Shown here: piece by piece, positions 26,010 to 34,724 of the stretch | Layout of the letters: each line of letters opens with the position of its first letter | Numbering within the stretch: position 1 is the stretch's first letter | Virus record (IMG/VR): IMGVR_UViG_3300035660_000002 | Span: 1 to 64,000 of that record | DNA length: 64,000 bases | Reading direction: 5' to 3' (one strand) | Origin: a virus | Made by a program: the position numbers and the translations under genes | The notes under the pieces: generated by a model | Database searches by the model: none | The model's input: the letters and a program-made list of their open reading frames with translations, nothing else | What the model was told of the DNA's origin: nothing

Positions 26010-26718
26010 CGGCACCGTCCTTCTCTTTCAGCTCTGCGTCCGACACCTTTATGCCTGACACTATCCTCTTCTCAATCGCTTTCAAAAGCTTGAACTTGTC
26101 GTGCATACTAAGATCGTCGATGCGCTTCACGACCTCTTTATTTTCTTCGGTGACCTCCAGTCCCTGCACTTTCCTGGCTTCAAACGTAATATTCTTGCCT
26201 ATCCCCATTTTGACTATCAGCCTCTGTATATCCTCCTCTGATCCTATCCTTCGCATACCGAGTACATAGTCGTTCAGCAGTTTGTACTCCTCTCGAATAT
26301 CACTTAGTATCTTCCGTTTCGACTCTACTACTTTATCCTCAGTAATCACTATAGTGTCCGTAGATTTTTTACACTTTGTACAGTAATACTTACTCTTTCC
26401 GTCCACTATGTCAGAGCTCACAGGCCTTTCGCAACATGTGGATACTAGAACTTGCTCCTTGTTGTCAAAACCTCGTAATGCCGCCATGTGATGTACCATC
26501 CGAGATCTGATCCCTTGCGTATTAAACTCGGCTATCTTTTCTGCCACGAGGATGCTTACTTCATACGACTCAGATTTTTCTAGTTTACGGACAACCTTCT
26601 GAAGGTATTTCAAATCGTTGATGCCCAGTTCCTTTTGCATCTCTAAAATATTTCCAAGATGCTTGTAGTAAGCTATCCGTATTTGCTCTGTGATCTTTAT
26701 ATGCGGTCCTGTACTCAT
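25996..26718 (-). CDS. possible small terminase subunit / DNA-binding protein (240 aa)
   Basis: Lies two genes before the large terminase. The N-terminus (QIRIAYYKHLGNILEMQK, ELGINDLKYLQKVVRKL) resembles a helix-turn-helix as found in TerS-type proteins. A CC...CTKC zinc site sits in the middle (residues 93-120), and a charged helical C-terminus follows. No direct family signature, so the terminase role is inferred from place and HTH. A terminator separates it from the gene upstream. Confidence 0.45.
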   Translation of the reverse strand: MSTGPHIKITEQIRIAYYKHLGNILEMQKELGINDLKYLQKVVRKLEKSESYEVSILVAEKIAEFNTQGIRSRMVHHMAALRGFDNKEQVLVSTCCERPVSSDIVDGKSKYYCTKCKKSTDTIVITEDKVVESKRKILSDIREEYKLLNDYVLGMRRIGSEEDIQRLIVKMGIGKNITFEARKVQGLEVTEENKEVVKRIDDLSMHDKFKLLKAIEKRIVSGIKVSDAELKEKDGADEVS

Positions 26719-26734
26719 AAGCTTTCAGTAAGAA

Positions 26735-26773
26735 ACATGCGGCCTATCATCCTTTCGGACTAAGGCCGCATGT
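26735..26773 (-). terminator. rho-independent terminator
   Basis: An 11-bp perfect stem, ACATGCGGCCT with AGGCCGCATGT, around a 17-nt loop, followed on the minus strand by TTTCTT. It closes the upstream operon (ACP, cold-shock, small proteins) 21 nt after the gene at 26795 and precedes the packaging genes. Confidence 0.85.
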
Positions 26774-26794
26774 ACCTTTCTTTTCAAATATTAA

Positions 26795-27040
26795 CTATTT
26801 GCTTTTTTGCGGCGGTTCCGGTACCGCTGCCGGTACTGCGGATCCTGCCATGGCCTGTTGCGGCGCTCTCGGAGCCGGCTGCGACACTGGGCCGGTTAGG
26901 GCGCGCACCAAAGCATCATGTGCATTTGCCACTTTAGTGATCCGATCGTTCATCCCACCTATGTACAGTACCCCCACAAGGAGCACTGCGGCTATCAGCA
27001 TCCCTATAATTATATAAGCGAGCTTCTCTAACAACTTCAT
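26795..27040 (-). CDS. small membrane protein with Pro/Ala tail (81 aa)
   Basis: Starts MKLLEKLAYIIIGM with one transmembrane helix (residues 8-28) and a Pro/Ala-rich tail (PAPRAPQQAMAGSAV). Ribosome site AAGGGGG. Probably anchored in the inner membrane with an extended soluble tail. Unknown function. Confidence 0.6.
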   Translation of the reverse strand: MKLLEKLAYIIIGMLIAAVLLVGVLYIGGMNDRITKVANAHDALVRALTGPVSQPAPRAPQQAMAGSAVPAAVPEPPQKSK

Positions 27041-27057
27041 GTTGTCTCACCCCCTTT

Positions 27058-27294
27058 TCATTTACTATGTCCTTCGATAAAATTGTATACGTCCTCGACA
27101 GTTTTCATCTTGTCGGCATCCTCGTCTGGTATCTCAATGCCGAACTCCTCCTCCAACGCCATAATCATCTCTACCAGATCAAGCTCGTCTGCATGAAGAT
27201 CCTCAACGAGCTTGGCGCTGTCTGTAACTGTATCCTCCTTCGCACTGAGCTGATATGCGATGATCTTCCTGATCCTGTCTCGAGATATCCCCAT
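27058..27294 (-). CDS. acyl-carrier-protein homologue lacking the modified Ser (78 aa)
   Basis: Length and sequence are those of bacterial ACP: VEDLHADELD, VEMIMALEEEFGIEIPDED, then KTVEDVYNFIEG. In ordinary ACP the motif is ADSLD, and that Ser carries phosphopantetheine. Here residue 37 is Glu (GAG at 27184-27186), so the protein cannot be loaded in the normal way. It may act as a protein-binding mimic of host ACP. Ribosome site GAGAGGA. It lies between a cold-shock gene and a membrane-protein gene. Confidence 0.85.
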   Translation of the reverse strand: MGISRDRIRKIIAYQLSAKEDTVTDSAKLVEDLHADELDLVEMIMALEEEFGIEIPDEDADKMKTVEDVYNFIEGHSK

Positions 27295-27332
27295 TTATCC
27301 TCTCTTTCTTGATCTCAATATTACCATGATCT

Positions 27333-27656
27333 TTATAGCTCTTCGTCTCCTTCGACACTCTTGGTACCTTCGGAGCCTGCAGCATCTGTGCTCTCAGCGT
27401 CCTTCGCTGACGGTATTCCGCTCCTGTCACGCTTCTTTGCGTCCGATGCGGGCTCTTTCATCACGACTGTCACTTCAGTCGCCTGAGGGCCTCTCTCACC
27501 CTGGGCAGGAGTGAACTCCACCCGTTGCTCGTCTCTCAGCTTTTTATAACCTTCGGCCTTGATGGCAGAGAAATGCACGAAGTAATCTTTGCCGTCCTCC
27601 CCGGTTATAAAACCATACCCCTTCTTCTCATTAAACCACTTTACTTTTCCTTTCAC
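27333..27656 (-). CDS. cold-shock (CspA-like) protein with acidic tail (107 aa)
   Basis: GTG start after GGAGGGG. Residues 1-66 are a standard cold-shock domain: [15 protein letters not shown] (RNP1) and [10 protein letters not shown] (RNP2). A low-complexity Ser/Asp/Glu tail of ~40 residues follows. It probably binds RNA or single-stranded DNA as a chaperone or antiterminator. Confidence 0.93.
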   Translation of the reverse strand: MKGKVKWFNEKKGYGFITGEDGKDYFVHFSAIKAEGYKKLRDEQRVEFTPAQGERGPQATEVTVVMKEPASDAKKRDRSGIPSAKDAESTDAAGSEGTKSVEGDEEL

Positions 27657-27658
27657 TG

Positions 27659-27868
27659 CTACCCCTCCTTGTTTATGTTCTCTGGAATTTTTATCTTCTC
27701 CTCCACGAGTTCCAGATCATCTCTGTGGAAGACGACTGTCTGCGCAAAGAACTTATCCCGCAGACTCTTACATGTTATGAAAGCTCCGCATGATCTTAAT
27801 GCTGCCATTGTGTATATAACCCCCGTCCTCTTGTGCCGGACTTTGCACCCATACTCAAAGTTTATCAT
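27659..27868 (-). CDS. hypothetical protein (69 aa)
   Basis: Small beta-rich protein ([26 protein letters not shown]) like other small phage proteins with an SH3/KOW-like barrel. Starts within the end of the resolvase gene (14-bp overlap). Unknown role. Confidence 0.6.
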   Translation of the reverse strand: MINFEYGCKVRHKRTGVIYTMAALRSCGAFITCKSLRDKFFAQTVVFHRDDLELVEEKIKIPENINKEG

Positions 27869-28316
27869 TGGTGTACACTCGTCTGCAATATTCAGCTAAC
27901 AATATGCTGTCACAGTATTGATGCTCTTTCTTCCACTGCGGATTCCACTGCGGGAACATCCTCCGCGCCGCGTGGAATGATCGGCTCTTGTCCTTGCCCG
28001 GGGATCCCCCGAGTATTACCCTTGTCCACACTCGCGGATGGACTATCTGGTAGGGTATTCCCGAAGCGGCGAGGGCCATTTGCCACAACCCGTATCCTCT
28101 GCCGAACTCGAACATGCTTACCACGCCTTGGCCCGGCATGGCTTGCCCCCTTTCGAGGACGGCAAATGCTCCCCTGTTCTTGCCAACCAGTATGCCGTAC
28201 ATCCCCGCGATATCATATTCCTTTTCGATCACAGGAGTCGGTATGACACACAAATCCTTACCGTCTATTACCGAAACGCTTCCCGTCTTGCCAGGATCAA
28301 TACCTATAAATATCAT
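27855..28316 (-). CDS. RuvC-like Holliday-junction resolvase (153 aa)
   Basis: Start at ATG 28316 (MIFIGIDPGKTG), sharing TAATG with the gene upstream. RNase-H-fold signature: Asp7 in GIDPGKTGSVSVID, Glu near residue 53 in VLERGQAM, and further acidic residues towards the end (YCDSILLAEYCRR). It cleaves four-way junctions during recombination-driven replication and clears branches before packaging, like T4 endonuclease VII by function but of a different family. Confidence 0.82.
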   Translation of the reverse strand: MIFIGIDPGKTGSVSVIDGKDLCVIPTPVIEKEYDIAGMYGILVGKNRGAFAVLERGQAMPGQGVVSMFEFGRGYGLWQMALAASGIPYQIVHPRVWTRVILGGSPGKDKSRSFHAARRMFPQWNPQWKKEHQYCDSILLAEYCRRVYTNDKL

Positions 28317-28579
28317 TATACACCTTTTGGGACTGGATCGCCGCAATGTCCACAGTACCCATCGCTTCGCCATACCTCTCTATGACACTTCGTGCATCTT
28401 AAAAATATTCTCTTGGCACGAACCATCTTAGATCCGTCACGATGGCAGTATTTACTGAAAGCCGATTGGAACCCGCACTTCGGGCATCGCCTGTTCTTTG
28501 GATAAAGAACCCAACACATCCCCACAACAAAAATTATCCACCCAACCAGCAGATGTATGCCAAAATTTATGCTAGCCAT
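28316..28579 (-). CDS. membrane protein with zinc-ribbon domain (87 aa)
   Basis: A hydrophobic helix (residues 6-26, IHLLVGWIIFVVGMCWVLY) followed by CPKCGFQ, CTKCHRE and CGHCGDP pairs. The cytoplasmic part would be a double zinc ribbon. Ribosome site AAAGGAGG. Unknown function. Confidence 0.65.
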   Translation of the reverse strand: MASINFGIHLLVGWIIFVVGMCWVLYPKNRRCPKCGFQSAFSKYCHRDGSKMVRAKRIFLRCTKCHREVWRSDGYCGHCGDPVPKGV

Positions 28580-28605
28580 CCTTGGCCTCCTTTCTTACTA
28601 CCAAA

Positions 28606-28770
28606 TTAAAACTCTCTTCGGTATCGTATCCCACAATCAACACAAACCTTTTCCACAACAACGGCACGATTAAACCATCCTCGTTTTTCTTCCCGGGCCG
28701 GCAGAACAATACTATGTCTGTGAAGACATTTTATTTCTTTGACAAAGGCAAACTCTGCCTGGTTACACAT
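28606..28770 (-). CDS. small zinc-binding-type protein (54 aa)
   Basis: ATG 28770 lies within the stop codon region of the upstream gene, preceded by GAGG. The frame is 54 codons, starts MCNQAEFAFVKEIKC and ends with CVDCGIRYRREF, giving four Cys in two pairs. A good candidate for a real small gene that automatic length cut-offs would miss. Confidence 0.55.
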   Translation of the reverse strand: MCNQAEFAFVKEIKCLHRHSIVLPAREEKRGWFNRAVVVEKVCVDCGIRYRREF

Positions 28771-29176
28771 CCTTGGCCTCTTTCAGAGGAGTATCAGCTA
28801 TGTCGATGATCTGCTGCTTCTGCTCCTCTGTCATACTCTTAAAATGCTTTCCCTTCAACGCTTTCATCGCCAACGCCTGGTTCTCAGTAAGCCGCCCTTC
28901 CTTCATCCGACGCTTCACGATACCGTAGGCACGCATTAGTTCCTTCTTGCTTATCTTCGGCTCTTTTTCGTCATCGCCCTCTGGCGCGTCCTTTAACGGC
29001 CCTGTCACTGTTCTGGCCATCGGATTGCATCGTCTCTTCTTACGATGTGCAGTCTTCCCCTCAGCCGGTCCGAACGATCCGTTGTCATAAAACTTGCATA
29101 TCGCCGCGCTGCTGCATCTTTCTTCTTCGCCCTCTCCCTTATGCCTGCAGACCACTTCGTGAATGCACTCTTCCAT
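28763..29176 (-). CDS. Cys-rich hypothetical protein (137 aa)
   Basis: Start at ATG 29176 (MEECIHEVV) behind GGAGGGATTAGGG. The N-terminus has Cys/His (CIHEVVCRHKG, CSSAAIC), a likely metal site. The middle is basic, and the C-terminal part is helical (KISKKELMRAYGIVKRRM). Directly after the HNH gene at 29195. Function unknown. Confidence 0.65.
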   Translation of the reverse strand: MEECIHEVVCRHKGEGEEERCSSAAICKFYDNGSFGPAEGKTAHRKKRRCNPMARTVTGPLKDAPEGDDEKEPKISKKELMRAYGIVKRRMKEGRLTENQALAMKALKGKHFKSMTEEQKQQIIDIADTPLKEAKDV

Positions 29177-29194
29177 CCCTAATCCCTCCACTTA

Positions 29195-29911
29195 TTATTG
29201 ACTCTGTTTTGAGTAAAACCTATCTATAAAGTCAGCCACCACACGAAGTTCTTTAGCTGTCGAATTCTGTTTAACTTTGTTACACCGCCAACAAATTATA
29301 GCAACATTTCCTTTTATATACCCTTTCGCTGAATCTACCCTATCCATCGAAGCAGAGTTATCGTTAAACTTTTTATCTTTCTTAAAACTCAAGTCTAAGG
29401 ACTTCCCACAACATTCACAGTTCGGGTTTTTGGATAATCTATCCATCAAGTGCTTAACTGTAAAAAAGTCATTATCAAATTCCAAAGGTCTGTTTCTTCG
29501 ATAACTATGAGATCTGAGTATCATCCCTCCCCGCAACATTTGGCATCGTACTCGAAGAGGATAAAGCTTCCTCCGTTCTTCCATTCGTTGCACAATTCGT
29601 TCGCGGGAAGCCCAACCAATATTTTTTTCATACAATTCCCTACGACGTGCGGAGATCCTATCCTTATGCTTACATTTCCACTCTTTCCCGTAGATATTAG
29701 AACACTTCCTGCAAGTATCAGCACGACCGTCTTTGCATACACTATTTTTCACAAAGCTATCAAGAGGATTCCAATTGCCACATTTCTTACAGGGTTTTCC
29801 ACGCACACCCCGTATTGTCATATATATTTTTTCCTTCCTACTACCTTTCCTAAACTCAGTAGAAGGATGACTTCCTTGAATAAACTTTCCATTCATATCT
29901 CTTTTAATCAT
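29195..29911 (-). CDS. HNH homing endonuclease (238 aa)
   Basis: Zinc-type Cys pairs (KPCKKCGNWNPLDSF; CRKCSNIYG) in the first 80 residues and an HNH core near 175-220: NCECCGKSLDLSF, SMDRVDSAKGYIKGN, CWRCNKVKQ. AT-rich DNA. It overlaps the stop of the methyltransferase gene by ATGA, so it has been inserted behind that gene. Free-standing mobile gene. Confidence 0.88.
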   Translation of the reverse strand: MIKRDMNGKFIQGSHPSTEFRKGSRKEKIYMTIRGVRGKPCKKCGNWNPLDSFVKNSVCKDGRADTCRKCSNIYGKEWKCKHKDRISARRRELYEKNIGWASRERIVQRMEERRKLYPLRVRCQMLRGGMILRSHSYRRNRPLEFDNDFFTVKHLMDRLSKNPNCECCGKSLDLSFKKDKKFNDNSASMDRVDSAKGYIKGNVAIICWRCNKVKQNSTAKELRVVADFIDRFYSKQSQ

Positions 29912-30486
29912 AATCTACGCCATTTTGACAACGGAGTATACAAAAAGCTTTTTTTCTTGAAAGTATCCAGGATATCTTCCCCATTTAGGGCATCTCCGCA
30001 ACTCCACCACCCTGGTCTGAGGCATCTTGCAAAAAGCTCAACACGAGGCTCGGGCGAATTACGCTCTATGATAGTATACACTATGTCCGGCTTTTGTGAG
30101 TGCTTTTGTACGGGTTCTCTGAACAGCGTGTGGATGAACGCGCCTCGCTGATTCACCGTGATCTTGCCCCTGTATGCATATATCAAAAACTCAGTATCAC
30201 GCTTGAACCCACAGCACGGCCTGCCCTGCCCTGCTTTGTCCCACGTCATCAGAGCGTGATATTTGAATCCCCATGCCTCCGCCACCTTCAACGCATCCGG
30301 TAGGTATGTATGAGTCGTCCATAGAAACAAGTTACAGTCTTTATCAGCAATGCTGCTTACCGGTATGGCCATGATCTCTTTCGTCATCATGGTCGGGTAG
30401 GGCATCTTTATCTGGTTCGGCCGCATCTTCAACTGGATGAAGTCTACATGCCATGGCGGATCGCAAAGCACCGTTCTGAATTTCAT
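29908..30486 (-). CDS. MT-A70-family adenine methyltransferase (192 aa)
   Basis: DPPW catalytic motif in residues 9-12 (VLCDPPWHVDF), followed by the family's Trp/aromatic segment (LFLWTTHTYLPDAL, YHALMTWDK) and a RVELFARCLRPGWWSCGD end. It transfers methyl groups to adenine N6, probably in phage DNA as protection against host restriction. The last ~60 bases are AT-rich next to the HNH gene, so the 3' end may have been remodelled by it. Confidence 0.9.
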   Translation of the reverse strand: MKFRTVLCDPPWHVDFIQLKMRPNQIKMPYPTMMTKEIMAIPVSSIADKDCNLFLWTTHTYLPDALKVAEAWGFKYHALMTWDKAGQGRPCCGFKRDTEFLIYAYRGKITVNQRGAFIHTLFREPVQKHSQKPDIVYTIIERNSPEPRVELFARCLRPGWWSCGDALNGEDILDTFKKKSFLYTPLSKWRRL

Positions 30487-30487
30487 A

Positions 30488-30760
30488 TCACGCCTGCCCC
30501 GTATCCAGAATCTTTCTTTTCAATGCTTCCGGCACCGTTACTGCTACCACATTCACCGATCTAAGCAGGTACAAAGGATTCCCATCGCCGTCATATTCCC
30601 CCGGCACCTTGAACACCTTAGTCCCCACGATCTTGGCCTTGACCACCGCTCCGTCCTCAAGCATAAACTCTGACCAGTGCTCGCTCGTAGAGTTTATGAA
30701 CACCTCCTGCGCTTTTATTATTGATCCATCCTGTTTCCTGAAAGACATTGTATCAGGCAT
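30488..30760 (-). CDS. hypothetical protein (90 aa)
   Basis: Ribosome site GGAG, 5 nt before ATG. Beta-rich small protein (AQEVFINSTSEHWSEFML, GAVVKAKIVGTKVFKVPG). Lies 1 nt from the methyltransferase start. Unknown function. Confidence 0.6.
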   Translation of the reverse strand: MPDTMSFRKQDGSIIKAQEVFINSTSEHWSEFMLEDGAVVKAKIVGTKVFKVPGEYDGDGNPLYLLRSVNVVAVTVPEALKRKILDTGQA

Positions 30761-30768
30761 AATTACTC

Positions 30769-30891
30769 CTACTCCTTCCCCACCACTCCTAAATCCTTCT
30801 TAACCTCTTCCCACAACCCCCTGCCCTTAAGCCACGCTATCAGCTCTGCCAAGAACTCTTCCTTTTTCAACATCAGGATTATATTGTCCAT
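30769..30891 (-). CDS. small helical protein (40 aa)
   Basis: ATG 30891; 40 codons beginning MDNIILMLKKEEFLAELIAW. The only open frame in the gap between the SbcDC fusion and the next gene, whose ribosome site (GGGAAGGAG) lies at its 3' end. The upstream ribosome site is weak (AATAAG), so this is a moderate call. Confidence 0.45.
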   Translation of the reverse strand: MDNIILMLKKEEFLAELIAWLKGRGLWEEVKKDLGVVGKE

Positions 30892-30923
30892 CTTATTTTT
30901 CTCATAGTCTTTTTACTGGCACA

Positions 30924-33900
30924 TCACGCAATCTCCAAACGGCTTATATCGTTCTCCATCACGATAGTCCACACACGGTCACAGTAGCTTTTGAGTTCCG
31001 GCGTGTGGCTGATCTCTATGATCGCCTTGTCTCGCGCCTCATTGTATATCAGGTTCGCTATCGACTCCTCCCCAACCTTATCTATGAAGCTAAACAGCTC
31101 GTCCAGTATAATCAGTCCGAGTATTCCTTTCGGCACACCATACTTGTCGCTCACCCATTTATTCAGAGCAAAGCACAAACTGACATCAACCCTCTTCTTC
31201 TGCCCGCCGGACAAGCTCTTGTATGTTCTCTCTCTGGCGCCCTTCTTTATGACCATGCCTATCTTATTGCGCTCCTCACCTTTCTTCGTGCTGGTCGTAG
31301 GGCTAATAATTACGCTCATAAGACCATTGGTCACGGTGGCTAAGTATGTGTTGACGATACCATTCATTTCATTCGCAAACTTATCAAGTAGTACCGATCT
31401 GATTCCTTTGGCCGAGAAAGCTACCTTCCAAAATTCCAGCACGGCTATGCCTTTATCTATCACATCTATCCCCCCGTCAGCCTCTTTCATCTGTGTCGCG
31501 CTGACGTCCTTCTGCCCTTTGATCTTCGCCACATCCTGCTTCAGCCCCTGTATCTTCACATCCAGCTCGTTGATCTGCCGGTTGTCGATCTTGATCATAT
31601 TTTGGCAGTTCTCTATGGCATTCTCTACACTAAGTTTCTCCTGCATCTGCTCTGTAACGCGATTCGCGCACGCGTCTCTGCTTCTCCGTGCCTCTTGAAT
31701 CTCCTGCTCTACCTTCTGCAGCTTCTTCTCGAAGAGTCTTTTCTCCTCGGCGGCCTCGTCTCTTTTTTTTGTGTTCTCAATGATGGCCGCATTCAACCCG
31801 TCAAGCTCCTTCATGAGCTCTTCGCTTCTCTCCCGCAGATCCCCCAGCTTATACTTCCTTTCGGCGATGTATCGCTGCTTGCCTGCCGATATCTCTTTTG
31901 CCTGTTCGACCACCACCGCATCTACCTTGTCGGCCACTTCCTTAGATTTCACCAGCAGATCATTCATAATCGCGCTGGCCATATCAATCTCGGTTTTCCT
32001 CTCGTCTATAAACTTCTGCACGTTCTCTTTCGTAACTAACGAACCACATTTCTTACATCGGACGTTTACCTCTACCCCATTAAGATTGTCGATCTCCTGT
32101 TGCAGTTTCTTTACCAGATCCTCCTTACCGTATCGCACGCCACTCAACTCCCCTGCCTGACTTTTCAGTTCACTGATCATGTCCGCATACTTCGGGTCCG
32201 GCGCCACGACAGGAGATGCTATCTCTTTTTCCAGCCGGCTCTCGTTCTTTATGATCTCTTTCAATTCCGTATTTATCGCCGACGCTTTGCTCGTTAGATC
32301 GGTCAGGGCCTTGTTGTGCCCGGCAACCTCCGTACTCTTTGTCATATCCTCTATCGATTCCCGGACAGTATCACGCAGCGATTCTTTATCCTTTATGATG
32401 CCATCATACTTTGCCATCTCTTCCTCGGCTGATCCCTGCTTCACTATGGCCGAAAGCCTAGGAGTCAACTCCGATAATCTGTCATGGTAGTTTCTTATGT
32501 CCAAGTTCCAATCACTAATCTCTTTCGCAAACGATTCTATGGTGCTGTCCAATCCCTGTATCTTTGAATCCAACACACGAATGTCAGACTCGATAGTTAC
32601 CTTCTTGGCTACAATGTCCTCACGTTCTTTCTCAAAAGACTTCTGCTTCTTGTGCGTCTCCTCGTAGAGGTCATCATACGTTTCAAATCCCAAGAGATCT
32701 GTTATCATGTTCGTCCTGCTGTCGTCCGTCAGCCCGGTCAACGTCATCAGGTTCTCCTGGCTGAAGTAGCACGCTGCCTTGAACACGGCCTCATTGAACC
32801 CGAGGATCCTTTCTAACAGTGCCTGCTTGTCATCCTCTCGCAAGCCCTCTGCCAGATCCTCTTTGGTCTTTGTATCTATGATCTCAAGACCCTTCTTGCG
32901 CGATCGTATGATCTCATAACTTTTGTCGCCCTTGAGCCGCGTTGTTACGGAGCAGTCCTTACAGTCATCCCGGACCACATCGTTTCCAGTGAGCTCCTTG
33001 GTTGTCTTTCCAAAGAGACACCAGTACACAGCCTCCCCTGTCGCTGTCGACTTGCCCACCCCATTCAGCCCTGCTATGAATGTGACACCATCCTCCAACT
33101 TATACTCCACATGCTCTATGGACAGGAAGTCATCTATCTCTACACTATCGATCCTTCCTGTAAAGAATTCCTTGGCTGCCTGCACCTTGTCCTTGATGAT
33201 GTTCTCTATCGCAAGGAGGTATGTCTCGTCCTTGCCGTTGATCTTGCACCACTCTACAAGTATGTCCTTGAATTGATCGGACTTGATCCTCTGCTCGAAC
33301 ACCGGCGGCTTGTGCACCGCAACCACGTTATCCTCCCGGTAGTTCTCTGACGCGTTGAGCACCCTGTAGTAGTTTCCATCCTGCTTGACCTGATCCTCTG
33401 TCTCTACCGTTAGGAACTCCGGGTACTGCAGCTTGATGAATTCTACCTTCGGTTCCATCTGTGCATCGTACTCTACGATGAACAGTCCTCTGTCGCCCAC
33501 GTCTCCGAACGTATGATGCATCGGAGCACCCAAAACCCAACTGTTGTTTGCCAGCTTCTTCTGTGTGTGATCGTGCCCGAAGAAAACGAGGCCATTGTTC
33601 TTGGCCAGCTTCTTCCAATCCACACCTTTCATCTTATGACCGAAATCAGTGGTGAGTTCTGGCTGCTTGTGCAGAACCACTATATCAAATCCCTTCAGCT
33701 CTTCGTAGTCGACCTTGTCCTGAAACCCTACTATTTTTATCGATGGTGCTTTAATCGCTTCCGGTGGCTTTTCTGCCAACGCACGCAGCATGTTCGCCAC
33801 GTTCTGGTACCATGTAGGAGTTACTGTGTCCTCTAGGTCGTGGTTGCCGTCCGCGAACATGTACGGAGTCCTGTCCTTCTTGAAGTACTCTATCGTCATC

Positions 33901-34112
33901 ATCACAACTTCTGTGGGGTGGTCGCCCACAATTTGAACCCAGTCGCCCGCAAATATGGCGAGGTCAATCTTACGCTCTTTGTTGATCGTAGTTATCTGCT
34001 CAAGGATGCTTTTCTGCTCAAGCATCCTGCGCGACATGTTATCCTTGCTGATTCCGAACTGCTCCCAAGTGTGGAGTTGAAGGTCGGCCCATATCAATAC
34101 TCTTTTGATCAT
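30924..34112 (-). CDS. SbcD-SbcC (Mre11-Rad50) fusion protein (1062 aa)
   Basis: Residues 1-250 are a calcineurin-type nuclease: WADLQLH, FAGDW, DGNHD (~88), LHKQPE and GHDH (~179). After a linker comes the Rad50/SbcC ATPase: Walker A GLNGVGKST (~349), two long coiled coils around a zinc hook CKKCG (~685), signature SLSGGQKKR (~965), Walker B LGLIILDEL, and ISHTPELK. T4 encodes these as separate proteins gp47 and gp46. Joining them fixes the complex at 1:1. It processes DNA ends for recombination-dependent replication. Confidence 0.93.
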   Translation of the reverse strand: MIKRVLIWADLQLHTWEQFGISKDNMSRRMLEQKSILEQITTINKERKIDLAIFAGDWVQIVGDHPTEVVMMTIEYFKKDRTPYMFADGNHDLEDTVTPTWYQNVANMLRALAEKPPEAIKAPSIKIVGFQDKVDYEELKGFDIVVLHKQPELTTDFGHKMKGVDWKKLAKNNGLVFFGHDHTQKKLANNSWVLGAPMHHTFGDVGDRGLFIVEYDAQMEPKVEFIKLQYPEFLTVETEDQVKQDGNYYRVLNASENYREDNVVAVHKPPVFEQRIKSDQFKDILVEWCKINGKDETYLLAIENIIKDKVQAAKEFFTGRIDSVEIDDFLSIEHVEYKLEDGVTFIAGLNGVGKSTATGEAVYWCLFGKTTKELTGNDVVRDDCKDCSVTTRLKGDKSYEIIRSRKKGLEIIDTKTKEDLAEGLREDDKQALLERILGFNEAVFKAACYFSQENLMTLTGLTDDSRTNMITDLLGFETYDDLYEETHKKQKSFEKEREDIVAKKVTIESDIRVLDSKIQGLDSTIESFAKEISDWNLDIRNYHDRLSELTPRLSAIVKQGSAEEEMAKYDGIIKDKESLRDTVRESIEDMTKSTEVAGHNKALTDLTSKASAINTELKEIIKNESRLEKEIASPVVAPDPKYADMISELKSQAGELSGVRYGKEDLVKKLQQEIDNLNGVEVNVRCKKCGSLVTKENVQKFIDERKTEIDMASAIMNDLLVKSKEVADKVDAVVVEQAKEISAGKQRYIAERKYKLGDLRERSEELMKELDGLNAAIIENTKKRDEAAEEKRLFEKKLQKVEQEIQEARRSRDACANRVTEQMQEKLSVENAIENCQNMIKIDNRQINELDVKIQGLKQDVAKIKGQKDVSATQMKEADGGIDVIDKGIAVLEFWKVAFSAKGIRSVLLDKFANEMNGIVNTYLATVTNGLMSVIISPTTSTKKGEERNKIGMVIKKGARERTYKSLSGGQKKRVDVSLCFALNKWVSDKYGVPKGILGLIILDELFSFIDKVGEESIANLIYNEARDKAIIEISHTPELKSYCDRVWTIVMENDISRLEIA

Positions 34113-34441
34113 CTGAAATTTCCCTCCACTACGTATATAATCTCTATGCCCCGTTCCTTTGCCCGCGCTATCTCTTTCTTTGTGCCCTTACTCTTTTCCC
34201 ATCCCGGCAGCACTACCATGAGATCAGATACTTCAAGCCATGCCATGCTGTTATTCTGATACTGCTCTACAGTTATTCCCGGCTCAAAGAAGTGGTACTG
34301 GTAATCCAACCATGGACAATATACGGCGTACCTGCCCTTCTTTAGTATCATGGCGCACTGCTTGATGCCGCGCTGTATGTTGTTCAGCACGTCTATTATG
34401 TTTCCTGCACTGTAGGGGCCTGCGACATATATGCGATCCAT
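34109..34441 (-). CDS. DUF4406 / nucleoside-2-deoxyribosyltransferase-like protein (110 aa)
   Basis: Starts MDRIYVAGPYSAGN and contains VSDLMVVLPGWEKSKGT and KKEIARAKERGIEIIYV, the landmarks of the small Rossmann-like DUF4406 family common in phages. It could act on nucleotides, but no activity is established for the family. ATGA overlap with the next gene. Confidence 0.8.
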   Translation of the reverse strand: MDRIYVAGPYSAGNIIDVLNNIQRGIKQCAMILKKGRYAVYCPWLDYQYHFFEPGITVEQYQNNSMAWLEVSDLMVVLPGWEKSKGTKKEIARAKERGIEIIYVVEGNFR

Positions 34442-34445
34442 TGCG

Positions 34446-34724
34446 CTATTTCCCTTCAGGGTGTACCTTAACTATATCCATCGTCACTGTCATCTGCCCT
34501 AACTTTTTATCTTCCCTAGACATCGACGAAGATATTTTTATCAGTTTGTACTGCGGTATCTTCAAAAGGTACTCCCGTATCACACCTTCTACCGTCTTTC
34601 GCATCGCCTTCGTACTGCGCTTGTTAATATTCTCATATAAAAAATAACTACTCGCCTTCGATACAAGTTTTTCAAGCTTCCGAAGTTGCTTATCTACCAT
34701 AGTCTTTTTATTTGTACGGATCAT
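34446..34724 (-). CDS. hypothetical protein (92 aa)
   Basis: Start at ATG 34724 (MIRTNKKTMVDKQLRKL), overlapping the upstream stop and preceded by GGAGGGGG. Basic N-terminal helix, then beta-type sequence (YKLIKISSSMSREDKK, QMTVTMDIVKVHPEGK). No family recognised. Confidence 0.6.
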   Translation of the reverse strand: MIRTNKKTMVDKQLRKLEKLVSKASSYFLYENINKRSTKAMRKTVEGVIREYLLKIPQYKLIKISSSMSREDKKLGQMTVTMDIVKVHPEGK

